Shown here one piece after another: positions 1-6,037 of a stretch of DNA of 7,601 bases; the first letter of the stretch is position 1; each line of letters begins with the position of its first letter. The stretch spans positions 1-7,601 of the forward strand of contig JAAZDI010000091.1 in the NCBI GenBank assembly GCA_012512295.1, written 5' to 3'. The stretch comes from Syntrophomonadaceae bacterium. GTDB lineage: Bacteria > Bacillota > Ch66 > Ch109. The translations under genes were made by a program, and so were the position numbers. Below the pieces are notes generated by a model. That model was given only the letters and a program-made list of their open reading frames with translations, searched no databases and was not told the origin of the DNA.

Positions 1-3000
1 CAAGGCAGCTAGCTTGTTAACGACCGCCGCCGGGGACGAGAACTGACTTTCTGTTAAATCGATGCTCGCCTGCCAGGCTGTGCCCCCGATTTGTCGGGCC
101 TTTTCGCGGACCAGGGATATCCCTGACCGGCCGAGGCCAAAAACTGTCGAACCTAGACAACGGATCAGGTGAAAATCATCTTCTGGGTAAACTAAACACC
201 GGCAAAACGCCAGAACCTCTCGGACCTCCCGCTCAGCCAAGAAGCTTTCGCGACCAACTACCCGGTAAGGGATTCCTTCCCTCAGGAAACACTCCTCCAA
301 TTGCTCTCCCTGGCGACTGGTCCGAAAAAGAACAGCTATATCGGAGAACCCTCGAGCTTCTTCTTCCTCAGCTTTCCGATTCGGCACAGGCAAACCGCTG
401 CCCTGCCCGTGGGATTGAAGCATGGTCGCTCCTCCGACCAAACGGTTGATTTCCTGAACAATGGCAATTCCCTCGGCCAGCTCACTGGCCACTTCCCAGT
501 GCTGAATTTTGGCGTCGTGTTGGCGGACCGGTCTCAATTGTGGGGCTGGTTTGGAGGCGGGCATCGACTCCTCAGCTACCTTATCATTAAGGCTTTCCCG
601 GGTAGATGCTTTGTTTACCGGTGCGGTCTCGGCCACAGTGCTATTATCAGTAAGAACATGGTCCGTTGTTTTCCGTGGATTATGCGCGGCTATTAAGTCT
701 GGCTCTCTGTCCGCAAGTAACTGGTTTTCCGGGTTATGAGTCACCACTCCCGAGGCAGCCCGCAGGATGGTCGGGGTGGAGCGGTAGTTTAAGGTGAGCC
801 GGCAAACCCGCGCTGCCGGATAGTCATCCTTCAGCTGCCAGAAAAATCGGTAGTCAGCCCCGCGGAAGCCATAAATGGCCTGGTCCGGATCACCGATCAC
901 AAAGGTATTAACTCCTTGCCCGGCCCAGGCTTTAACCAGGCGATACTGGACCGGGTTAACATCCTGAAATTCATCGACCAGGAGGTGGGTAAACCGGGTT
1001 AACTCCTCATGTTCGACGGCAGCACTATCCGAGGCTGTCCGCCAGGTTTCACATAGATCAACTGCTTCCAACAGAATGTCGTCGTAATCGAGGGCACCAT
1101 ATTCGGCCAGCCTCTCCTGGTAGGCTTGATAAAGGGAACGCAGTTCTCCGGGAACCGCTGAAGAGGAAAAAGTATGCCCACAGCTTTTGAGAAAGGAAAT
1201 CTCCCGGTGGATCTTGGGTAGTCCTTTAACCCTCTTTTTACCGCTCTCCGGCCAGGCCTCCTGAAGTAGATCCTGAGCATCCAGGGCATCAAGCACAACT
1301 AAAGCCTGGTTATTCCTTTGTGTGCGGAGCAAATCCAGGCAGATACTGTGAAATGTCCCAATGGTTATAGCCTGAACTATTGCGCCATCGCCCAGGATTT
1401 CTGTCAGCCGGTGGCGAATCTCCTGGGCAGCTTTGTTGGTAAAAGTCACTGCAGTTATATGGTGGGGTGAAACCCCCCGTTCTCTGATTAAATAAGCAAT
1501 CCGGTGTACCAGGGTCCGGGTCTTACCGGTACCTGGACCGGCGATAACGATCACTGGCCCTTTCTCAGCAGTCACAGCCTCCCGCTGTTCTGGATTCAGA
1601 CTGGCCAGGATTTCGGAAGAATTTTTAGATTTTGCAGTCTCCGCATCGTTTCGAGAAGATTCCGCTCCAACAGTCTCTGGCCCTAGAGCCTCAGTCTGAT
1701 CAGTATCGGTGTGAGAACTCCCGACCTGTTGTGAAATATCGTGTTTTTCCGCCTTAGACCTTGTTTTACGAGTTATTGCCTTTACCTCTGCCTTCGGGAG
1801 CGTCTCCTCAAACAAACTCCCCTGTCCCAGAAGCTGTTGCCTTTCTTCTGGCCGTAGCAGGATTATCTTCCCGTATTCTCCGTCAAAACCGGGCAAGGTT
1901 TCCACCTCCCCGGCCCGCATCCGCCGGATTGCCTCCGCTACCAAAACCCCACCGGCAGCGGCCACCTGTTCCAGGGGGGTTTCGCGCAGGATCACCAGCT
2001 CCGGCCCCAGTTGAGCGAGCATCGAAAAATAATGCTGATCTACCTTCTTACTCTGGACCCCCACCCCCAGGGCCGCAGCAATAATCTCGGGCAAAGGCAC
2101 CAGGCTCTCAAAAGGCGGAACATTGGCCGGCTGATACCCAACCGGCCGGTCCGCCAGTTCCTCGACCCGATGAAGAACCCCGACCGTTACCTTCCGACCG
2201 CAGCAAGGACAGATTTTGTCTGCGGCCCGGGTTTGGGCCGGCTCCCACCGGACCTGACAGGCCCGATGCCCATCATAATGGTATTTGCCTTCTTCCGGGT
2301 AGAACTCCAGGGTCCCTAAAAAACGGGCTGGGTCGCGTTCGCGCAGGGCCGCTCGAATAGCCGGATAAGTAAGGTCCGTCGCAAAAAGATTAGCCTCCCG
2401 CGCCAGGTTCCGGGGAGAATGGGCATCCGAATTTGAAACCAGAGTCAGCCGATCCAGGGCAGAGAGTCGCCAATTCATCGGCGGATCCGACGAGAGGCCG
2501 GTCTCGGCGGCAAATATATGCTCCGTCAGGTCTTCAAAACACTCTTCTAACGTATCAAAACCGGAATTGGCCCCAAAAACAGAAAAATGCGGGGTCCAGA
2601 TATGGGCGGGGATAAAAATGACCTCCGGGCAGACTTCCAGGGCCATTTCTAAGAGATGGCTGCTGTCCAAACCAAGGATCGGCCGTCCATCTGAACGGAT
2701 ATTACCGATGTCCTCCAGCCGGCGACTGAGTTCATCCGCCGCTTCCAGACTCGGCAAAACCAACAGATGATGGACTTTGCGCACCCGCCCCCCTTTTTTA
2801 TAGATCGTGCTAATCTCCCCGGAAACAACGAAGCGAACAACCGGGCTACCAGGCGGTTCCACCAGACCCGGCAGGCAAAACTCCTGGCGCAGACGGTAAA
2901 ACCCTTCCTCTGCCGGCTCCAGTTTGGACCTTAGTTCCTCCCGCCAAGCCGGATGGGTAAAATCACCGGTGCCCAGAAGAGTAATACCTTTATAAATTGC

Positions 3001-3087
3001 CCATTGCTGCAGATTCTCCGGGTTGCAGTCCCGGCTGGTTGCCCGGGAATAGTGGGAATGGATATGCAAGTCAGCGACAAATTCCAC
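1..3087 (-). CDS. Endonuclease Q (PHP) - UvrD/PcrA-type DNA helicase fusion, 3'-truncated by window edge
   Basis: Hand translation gives 1029 codons with no stop; the C-terminus lies outside the window. Residues 1-410 match endonuclease Q, which nicks DNA 5' of deaminated bases. Visible motifs are DLHIHSHYSRATS (6-18), GTGDFTHP (39-46), KVHH (124-127), PAHIWTP (160-166), ETGLSSDPP (195-203) and SNSDAHSP (218-225). A cysteine cluster (C277, C293, C296) is probably a zinc site, and PGFDGEYGKI (399-408) ends the domain. Residues 410-490 are a polar linker containing QGSLF (422-426). Residues 490-1029 are an SF1A 3'-5' helicase: LNPEQREAV (497), Walker A GPGTGKT (517-523), TNKAAQEI (550), GTFHS, DEFQD (705-709), GDPDQAIYGFRGA (732-744), NYRSTPTIL (767), DIAVLFRTSRQ (916). 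Motifs V and VI lie beyond the edge. The GTG start at 3087 is chosen because AGGTGA sits 6 nt upstream and the PHP strand begins at once. Likely role: nicking at deaminated bases coupled to unwinding in DNA repair. Confidence 0.95.
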   Translation of the reverse strand, partial: MEFVADLHIHSHYSRATSRDCNPENLQQWAIYKGITLLGTGDFTHPAWREELRSKLEPAEEGFYRLRQEFCLPGLVEPPGSPVVRFVVSGEISTIYKKGGRVRKVHHLLVLPSLEAADELSRRLEDIGNIRSDGRPILGLDSSHLLEMALEVCPEVIFIPAHIWTPHFSVFGANSGFDTLEECFEDLTEHIFAAETGLSSDPPMNWRLSALDRLTLVSNSDAHSPRNLAREANLFATDLTYPAIRAALRERDPARFLGTLEFYPEEGKYHYDGHRACQVRWEPAQTRAADKICPCCGRKVTVGVLHRVEELADRPVGYQPANVPPFESLVPLPEIIAAALGVGVQSKKVDQHYFSMLAQLGPELVILRETPLEQVAAAGGVLVAEAIRRMRAGEVETLPGFDGEYGKIILLRPEERQQLLGQGSLFEETLPKAEVKAITRKTRSKAEKHDISQQVGSSHTDTDQTEALGPETVGAESSRNDAETAKSKNSSEILASLNPEQREAVTAEKGPVIVIAGPGTGKTRTLVHRIAYLIRERGVSPHHITAVTFTNKAAQEIRHRLTEILGDGAIVQAITIGTFHSICLDLLRTQRNNQALVVLDALDAQDLLQEAWPESGKKRVKGLPKIHREISFLKSCGHTFSSSAVPGELRSLYQAYQERLAEYGALDYDDILLEAVDLCETWRTASDSAAVEHEELTRFTHLLVDEFQDVNPVQYRLVKAWAGQGVNTFVIGDPDQAIYGFRGADYRFFWQLKDDYPAARVCRLTLNYRSTPTILRAASGVVTHNPENQLLADREPDLIAAHNPRKTTDHVLTDNSTVAETAPVNKASTRESLNDKVAEESMPASKPAPQLRPVRQHDAKIQHWEVASELAEGIAIVQEINRLVGGATMLQSHGQGSGLPVPNRKAEEEEARGFSDIAVLFRTSRQGEQLEECFLREGIPYRVVGRESFLAEREVREVLAFCRCLVYPEDDFHLIRCLGSTVFGLGRSGISLVREKARQIGGTAWQASIDLTESQFSSPAAVVNKLAAL

Positions 3088-3093
3088 GCAACG

Positions 3094-3106
3094 TCACCTG
3101 CTCCTT
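3094..3106 (-). promoter_or_regulatory. Ribosome binding site of the EndoQ-UvrD gene
   Basis: On the minus strand AGGTGA (3094-3099) lies 6 nt before the GTG at 3087, and an AAGGAG (3101-3106) sits just upstream of it. AGGTGA fixes the GTG at 3087 as the start. A GTG inside AGGTGA is in another frame. No convincing sigma-A promoter was found in the about 90 nt upstream. Confidence 0.6.
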
Positions 3107-3180
3107 TATTCGATTGCGGCCAATATTTTTTCAATCCAAAGAATAACGTTTTCAGCGATAATAAAGCCCTTTCATAGAAT

Positions 3181-3294
3181 CTTTATCTGAATCAGAAGAC
3201 TCCCACTTCAATAAGTAGGGGTTACCTTATTTAAACTTCAGGAGTAGAATCCCCATCTGAAGCCTCGATGTCAGCGAAGCTGAACGAGTTCACT
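3181..3294 (-). repeat. Dispersed palindromic repeat, copy A
   Basis: This is one of three related copies in the window (A here, B at 4051-4170, C at 5773-5835). In minus-strand orientation it reads GTGAACTCGTTCAGC, then a small hairpin (TCAGC/GCTGA arms around a 3-nt loop, 3271-3283), then CTTCAG/CTGAAG arms (3236-3241 and 3257-3262), then a hairpin with CCCACTT/AAGT-A-GGG arms (3202-3220). It aligns with copy B along its whole length with substitutions and small gaps. Copy A is somewhat decayed, since its middle stem is shorter than in B. It lies between the EndoQ-UvrD start and the glutaredoxin-like gene's terminator. The family could be a non-autonomous mobile element or a structured 3'-UTR element. 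Confidence 0.75.
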
Positions 3295-3460
3295 GTCTAT
3301 TATACACTAAATATGGCGAACCAAGAATTGCCATGGTAGTCAACTAAGCTACATTGAGAATAAAGAATACTTGATATACACCAAGCCTTTGGTGCAGGCA
3401 GAAGCCCCAGTTGCCCTTACTTATTATCAAAAAGTCCACTTATCCTTATCTGAATTATAC
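3295..3460. other. Non-coding stretch between repeat copy A and the terminator
   Basis: This is AT-rich sequence with no supported gene, RBS or RNA signature on either strand. It separates the terminator of the small minus-strand gene from repeat copy A. Nothing recognisable was found in it. Confidence 0.5.
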
Positions 3461-3496
3461 AAGAAAGACCCCGGATCATCCTCAATCCGGGGTCTT
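3461..3496 (-). terminator. Rho-independent terminator of the glutaredoxin-like gene
   Basis: There is a perfect 12-bp inverted repeat: AAGACCCCGGAT at 3465-3476 and ATCCGGGGTCTT at 3485-3496, with an 8-nt loop. On the minus strand the 3' arm ends in TCTT and runs into TTCTTG, giving a T-rich tail. It sits about 37 nt past the TAG at 3533 and 8 nt beyond the SECIS-like hairpin, so the small gene appears monocistronic with a defined 3' end. Confidence 0.88.
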
Positions 3497-3502
3497 GGTC
3501 CT

Positions 3503-3541
3503 CGGCTGTGATCTCCGACTACCAGCCGGCAGCTATAGGCC
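3503..3541 (-). promoter_or_regulatory. Candidate bacterial SECIS element
   Basis: Directly after the in-frame TGA (3544-3542, minus strand) the RNA can fold in two alternative ways. One is a perfect 6-bp stem CGGCTG/CAGCCG (3523-3528 with 3503-3508) closing a 14-nt loop that starts with G. The other is a 5-bp stem CCGGC/GTCGG (3525-3529 with 3515-3519) with loop TGGTA. In both, the apical loop begins about 17-19 nt after the TGA. That fits what is known of bacterial SECIS elements: a short stem, a loop with a G in its first positions, and a loop roughly 16-37 nt from the Sec codon. No folding energy was calculated, so the assignment depends on the gene context. Confidence 0.6.
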
Positions 3542-3760
3542 TCAGCCCATACCGGAACTATCACCGATTTGAACAACTTTTCCATCCTGCACAACAACCG
3601 GCACCTTACTGGCCCCATACTTTTCCCGACAGAGCTGCCGGGCTGCCGGGTCCAGGCTGGTATTAACCTCTTTAAATTGGATTCCCCTGGCTTTGTATTC
3701 TTGCATGGTCCGAGCACAGTAAGGACAACCGGTCTTGGTGTAGATAATCGTTTCACTCAC
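3533..3760 (-). CDS. Glutaredoxin-like protein, probable C-terminal selenoprotein (Uxx-star type)
   Basis: This encodes a thioredoxin-fold thiol/selenol oxidoreductase of 72 residues up to the TGA, or 75 if the TGA is read as selenocysteine. The redox motif GCPYC has C12 and C15 near the N-terminus after the first strand (TIIYTK), the cis-proline is P54 in SKVPVVV, and the C-terminus is GDSSGMG. The next codons are TGA (3544-3542), GGC, CTA, TAG, giving a predicted tail of Sec73-Gly-Leu-stop. This is the arrangement that names the 'Uxx-star' glutaredoxin-like (seleno)proteins: U, two residues, stop. The GTG start at 3760 has AAGGAG ending 9 nt upstream. A SECIS-like hairpin and then a strong terminator follow. 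A weak upstream pair (TTGAAA, 15 nt, TAATAA; minus strand, 3818-3792) could be a promoter. If the TGA were a plain stop, the gene would be an ordinary short glutaredoxin. I infer Sec from tail, hairpin and family. Confidence 0.88.
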
Positions 3761-4050
3761 GAGCTTTCTCTCCTTTCCTTGTGCACACTGCTTATTACAG
3801 TCATTCTTCCTTTTTCAAACGATTCCCAAGCCTTTTCATTAATTTCTTAGCAAATCCGCTCCGCTAGATAAGATCACCGACTATTCTAATTTTATCCTTT
3901 CCGGAAACTTTCTTTCAATAATAATAGCCTCTCTCTTGATATTCTTTAATTGAAATTCCGTTTGTAGCATTACTAGAGTGCGTCTTTTTCTCTGAGATCA
4001 AAAGACCCTCGGAACAGTTCATGTCCCTGCTTCTCGCAATTCGGGTGCGC
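3761..4050. other. Non-coding region upstream of the glutaredoxin-like gene
   Basis: This is AT-rich sequence with no supported gene. It holds the upstream region of the minus-strand glutaredoxin-like gene, with RBS AAGGAG near 3770-3775. Its right part is a partial duplicate of the end of repeat copy B (about 3979-4010). A 29-codon minus-strand frame beginning with ATG at 3970 has no RBS and no recognisable product, and is not called. Confidence 0.5.
3979..4010 (-). repeat. Partial duplicate of the outer end of repeat copy B
   Basis: The approximately 32 nt here match 4045-4076 closely: both begin GTGCG(T/C)CT, continue TTCTCTGA(G/A)ATCAAAA and end in CCCTC. The two starts are 66 nt apart. 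The second occurrence is the hairpin-side flank of full repeat copy B, so this segment looks like a detached or nested end of the same element. Copy A has a shorter, weaker version at 3181-3203. Confidence 0.55.
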
Positions 4051-4170
4051 CTTTCTCTGAAATCAAAATACCCCTCCTTCTATAAGCGGGGGGTACCTTG
4101 ATCAAACTTCAGGTGGAGTAGAGTCTCCACCTGAAGCCCCAATGTTCAGCGAAGCTGAACGAGTTCACTT
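4051..4170 (-). repeat. Dispersed palindromic repeat, copy B (best preserved)
   Basis: In minus-strand order this copy contains three stem-loops. The first is GTTCAGC/GCTGAAC (4144-4150 and 4154-4160) around a 3-nt loop. The second is a perfect 12-bp stem CTTCAGGTGGAG/CTCCACCTGAAG (4107-4118 and 4125-4136) with a 6-nt loop. The third is a GC-rich hairpin with CCCCTC and GGGGGG arms (4071-4093), followed on the minus strand by TATTTTGATTT. It begins 3 nt past the last stop of the decayed gene at 4174-4686, on the same strand. The last hairpin plus its T-rich tail could also work as a terminator. Confidence 0.8.
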
Positions 4171-4173
4171 TGC

Positions 4174-4686
4174 TTAATCTTCATTAACCGCCATCTCCAG
4201 TTGTCTAAAATGTTTTCTAACCCCTTTATGCCAATCCCTATCCGAGGCGTATTTTCGGTTAATCCAAACAAGCGGATCAACTTAACGTATTTCTTTTGCT
4301 GCTTCAACAATGGCCAACAAGTATGTATCTTCCGCCAGGAGAGAGTTCCTTGCGTTGAGAAATTTTTTTAGTTTGTCTAAATCAACATCCTTATATACTA
4401 ATGCGACCGTTCTCTCTGTTACTTTATTCTCTATCTCCGCTGGGAGCGTGGCTTGTTTTTCGACCTCTGCCGCAGCTTGTTTCTGGGGTAGTTGAAGCTG
4501 AGCATCTGCTTGAGGTAGAATATCATGGCTTGTGTCTTTCTTTTTGGTGTTTAACGGATCTATTGCTTCCTCCGTTTGGGCTGAAGCAAACTAAGGCAAT
4601 ATATTAATATCTATAGGCCGATTTGCTAGCAGGCTAAACAAAAGTAAATTGTTGTTATTCGTGGTTATTTCATCATGAGATTTCAC
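4174..4686 (-). pseudogene. Decayed gene with two in-frame stops, unknown product
   Basis: The frame starts at GTG 4686, which has AAGGA 6 nt upstream, and runs 171 codons to TAA at 4174. It is interrupted by TAG at codon 32 (4593-4591) and TAA at codon 135 (4284-4282). The segments on both sides stay in one frame and look like protein: an N-terminal part with NLLLFSLLANRPIDINILP, a charged Q/E/K-rich middle, then LDKLKKFLNARNSLLAEDTY and INRKYASDRDWHKGVRKHF. Each internal stop is one C-to-T change from a glutamine codon (CAG, CAA). The tail faintly resembles the C-terminal end of glucosaminidase/muramidase domains, but no catalytic part is present. Short separate genes are possible but less likely. 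Function is not recognised. Repeat copy B follows directly. Confidence 0.6.
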
Positions 4687-4907
4687 CTAAATTCCTTATA
4701 TATTTCGGAAAAAAAGCAGCATAACTTGAAAGGGTGAAACTTGCAGAAAAAATTATTAACCTATCTTGCCGTTAATTTGCCTTAAATTTTGCTATGTGAT
4801 CAGGCGTTTCTTTGAAAAAGAGTTATTAACTGCATCTTTAACATATAAATCTAAAGATAAGGTTCATTTTAAAGTATTACTATATCCAATATTTACGTTT
4901 AAGTATC
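4687..4907. other. Divergent intergenic region, AT-rich
   Basis: This lies between the decayed minus-strand gene and the plus-strand sporulation pair and must hold both promoters. It is strongly AT-rich, and a sigma-E-like candidate on the plus strand is listed separately. No RNA gene or further ORF is supported. Confidence 0.5.
4822..4849 (+). promoter_or_regulatory. Candidate sigma-E-type promoter of the ytrH-ytrI pair
   Basis: GTTATT (4822-4827) is followed after 14 nt by CATATAAA (4842-4849). This resembles the sigma-E pattern known from Bacillus (GTCATATT, about 14 nt, CATACAAT) with mismatches. In B. subtilis the ytrH-ytrI operon is expressed in the mother cell under sigma-E, which makes the match meaningful, but in AT-rich sequence it can arise by chance. 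Confidence 0.35.
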
Positions 4908-5273
4908 ATGTTTAAGGATATTATTTCGACGAAAGGGTGCGTTACTTTGCATGCCTTTTTCCCTAAGATGGCCCTTGTTTTCTTCACTGCTTTCGGAATT
5001 ATGCTGGGAGCTTGTACCATGGGATCACTGGCAGCCTTGCTATTTCGGGAGCCTCCAGTGGCGATCATGCTCACTTTGGCCAAGGAAATCAAAATCTGGG
5101 CAATTGTTGCCGCGATCGGCGGTTCCTTCTCAACTTTTGAAATCCTAGAATCTGGTATCCTGCAAGGAGATATTAAAGCAGTAGTAAAACAACTATTCTT
5201 TATCCTAAGCAGTTTTGCTGGAGCGCACCTAGGATACTTTGTGGTGGTGAATTTAAGTCTTGGCAAAAATTAA
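4908..5273 (+). CDS. ytrH: YtrH-like sporulation membrane protein
   Basis: This is a small integral membrane protein of 121 residues if started at ATG 4908. It has three hydrophobic segments: about 18-45 (FFTAFGIMLGACTMGSLAALL), 60-80 (KIWAIVAAIGGSFSTF) and 92-117 (KQLFFILSSFAGAHLGYFVVV). The KIWAIVAAIGGSF stretch, the LESGI-x-G that follows and the FAGAH near the end are the pattern I associate with YtrH, a protein needed for efficient endospore formation in Bacillus. The start is uncertain. ATG 4908 has no clear Shine-Dalgarno, while an in-frame TTG at 4947 has AAAGGGTG 7 nt upstream and would give a length before the first membrane segment nearer the family norm. Its last 14 nt overlap the next gene, so the two are translated together. 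Confidence 0.85.
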   Translation: MFKDIISTKGCVTLHAFFPKMALVFFTAFGIMLGACTMGSLAALLFREPPVAIMLTLAKEIKIWAIVAAIGGSFSTFEILESGILQGDIKAVVKQLFFILSSFAGAHLGYFVVVNLSLGKN

Positions 5274-5763
5274 TAGCCGACTGCTGCCGATGTTAGCTGC
5301 CTTTATTATCGGGCTGGCCCTCGGCAGTGCGGCCATAAACATCTTTATCGGTTACCAAATAGATGAATTGCATCTAAATAAAAAAGAGCTGGAAGGCCAA
5401 TTAGGCAGTTGTCAAAAAGAATTGGCCGAACTCAAGAAAAACCTGGCTGAACAAAAAAATAGACGGCTAACGAATATAGATATTCATGTGGTTATCGATG
5501 ATAACGGCTTAAATAACCTAAATCTAACCAATTTAGAACAAGAACAAATCGAAATAGAAGTAATTAATAGCTCCAAAGAAAAACTGGCCGGTTTAATTGG
5601 ACAAGAACTCTCTAAAATAAACTATCCTCAGCTCGCCCTTATCCTTGATGACCGAGAAATAACGTTTAATCAGCAGGTCTATGTTCAAAAAGTTGATTTA
5701 ATCGTGGTGACTGACCAGATTGACGTGTACGTTACGATCTTAGCCCAAAACAAGCTACCCTAA
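5260..5763 (+). CDS. ytrI: YtrI-like sporulation membrane protein
   Basis: This is a 167-residue single-pass membrane protein. It has a short basic N-terminus, one transmembrane helix at about 8-30 (LPMLAAFIIGLALGSAAINI), and a coiled coil at about 33-70 rich in L, E, K and Q (DELHLNKKELEGQLGSCQKE). A C-terminal mixed strand/helix region (about 71-167) is presumably extracytoplasmic, in the mother-cell/forespore membrane space. The identification rests mainly on position: it overlaps the ytrH-like gene by 14 nt, as the second gene of the conserved pair, and has the expected topology. The TTG start at 5260 is used because no in-frame ATG or GTG lies nearby upstream; GGTGGTGA about 9 nt before it may serve as RBS. 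Codon use is AT-rich, unlike the outer genes of the window. Repeat copy C begins 9 nt after the stop. Confidence 0.75.
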   Translation: MAKINSRLLPMLAAFIIGLALGSAAINIFIGYQIDELHLNKKELEGQLGSCQKELAELKKNLAEQKNRRLTNIDIHVVIDDNGLNNLNLTNLEQEQIEIEVINSSKEKLAGLIGQELSKINYPQLALILDDREITFNQQVYVQKVDLIVVTDQIDVYVTILAQNKLP

Positions 5764-5772
5764 CTACTTTGC

Positions 5773-5835
5773 AAGTGAACTCGCTCAACTTCGCTGAACA
5801 GCGAGGCTTCAGATGGTAACCTTACTCCACCTGAA
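5773..5835 (+). repeat. Dispersed palindromic repeat, copy C (shortened, degenerate)
   Basis: Read on the plus strand, AAGTGAACTCG followed by CTTCGCTGAACA matches the minus-strand reading of copy B. The middle stem is TTCAGATGG / CCACCTGAA with one mismatch (5808-5816 and 5827-5835). The first hairpin is imperfect and the third GC-rich hairpin is missing. It starts 9 nt after the ytrI-like stop in the same strand sense, the same relation as copy B to the gene before it, so it may act as the 3' end of the sporulation transcript. Confidence 0.65.
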
Positions 5836-6037
5836 ATTGTTTGTCTAAAAGCCTTAGAGTAATTACTATAAGCAAACTAATTAATATTATGACGTACGTT
5901 ACTGAGCTGATCGCTGAAAGAAGTTTACCGGGTTTCGCTAGGGCTTTTGGAGCCGGTATGTGGATCAAGATAAAACAGGGAAATGGCAGGTTGATAAAAA
6001 ACACAAACCGACTGGCCGAAAGATGAAGCGAGATTCT
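5836..6037. other. Intergenic stretch with an unsupported small plus-strand ORF
   Basis: A plus-strand frame can be read from ATG 5889 to TGA 6026 (45 residues, including ERSLPGFARAFGAGMWIKIK), or from a TTG at 5841. It has no Shine-Dalgarno and no recognisable family, but its composition is protein-like, so it might be a gene fragment. The opposite strand reads as a hydrophobic shadow. No gene is called. Confidence 0.25.

Noticed and set aside
301..2770. Several plus-strand frames of 60-131 codons
   Set aside because: They lie opposite the uninterrupted EndoQ-UvrD frame, which has clear motifs throughout, and lack ribosome binding sites and domains.
3427..3756. 109-codon minus-strand frame overlapping the glutaredoxin-like gene
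   Set aside because: It is a shadow: the other frame has the CPYC motif, cis-proline, RBS and fitting stop. This one has no recognisable domain.
3880..3970. 29-codon minus-strand ORF starting with ATG at 3970
   Set aside because: No Shine-Dalgarno and no recognisable product; too short to support.
3181..4170. CRISPR array from the repeated units
   Set aside because: The repeats are far apart, long, palindromic and in mixed orientation (copy C), with no regular spacers and no cas genes.
4174..4686. Reading the TAG as pyrrolysine or the stops as reassigned glutamine codons
   Set aside because: The nearby genes end normally with TAA, and both TAG and TAA would need reassignment in one gene. 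Decay is simpler.
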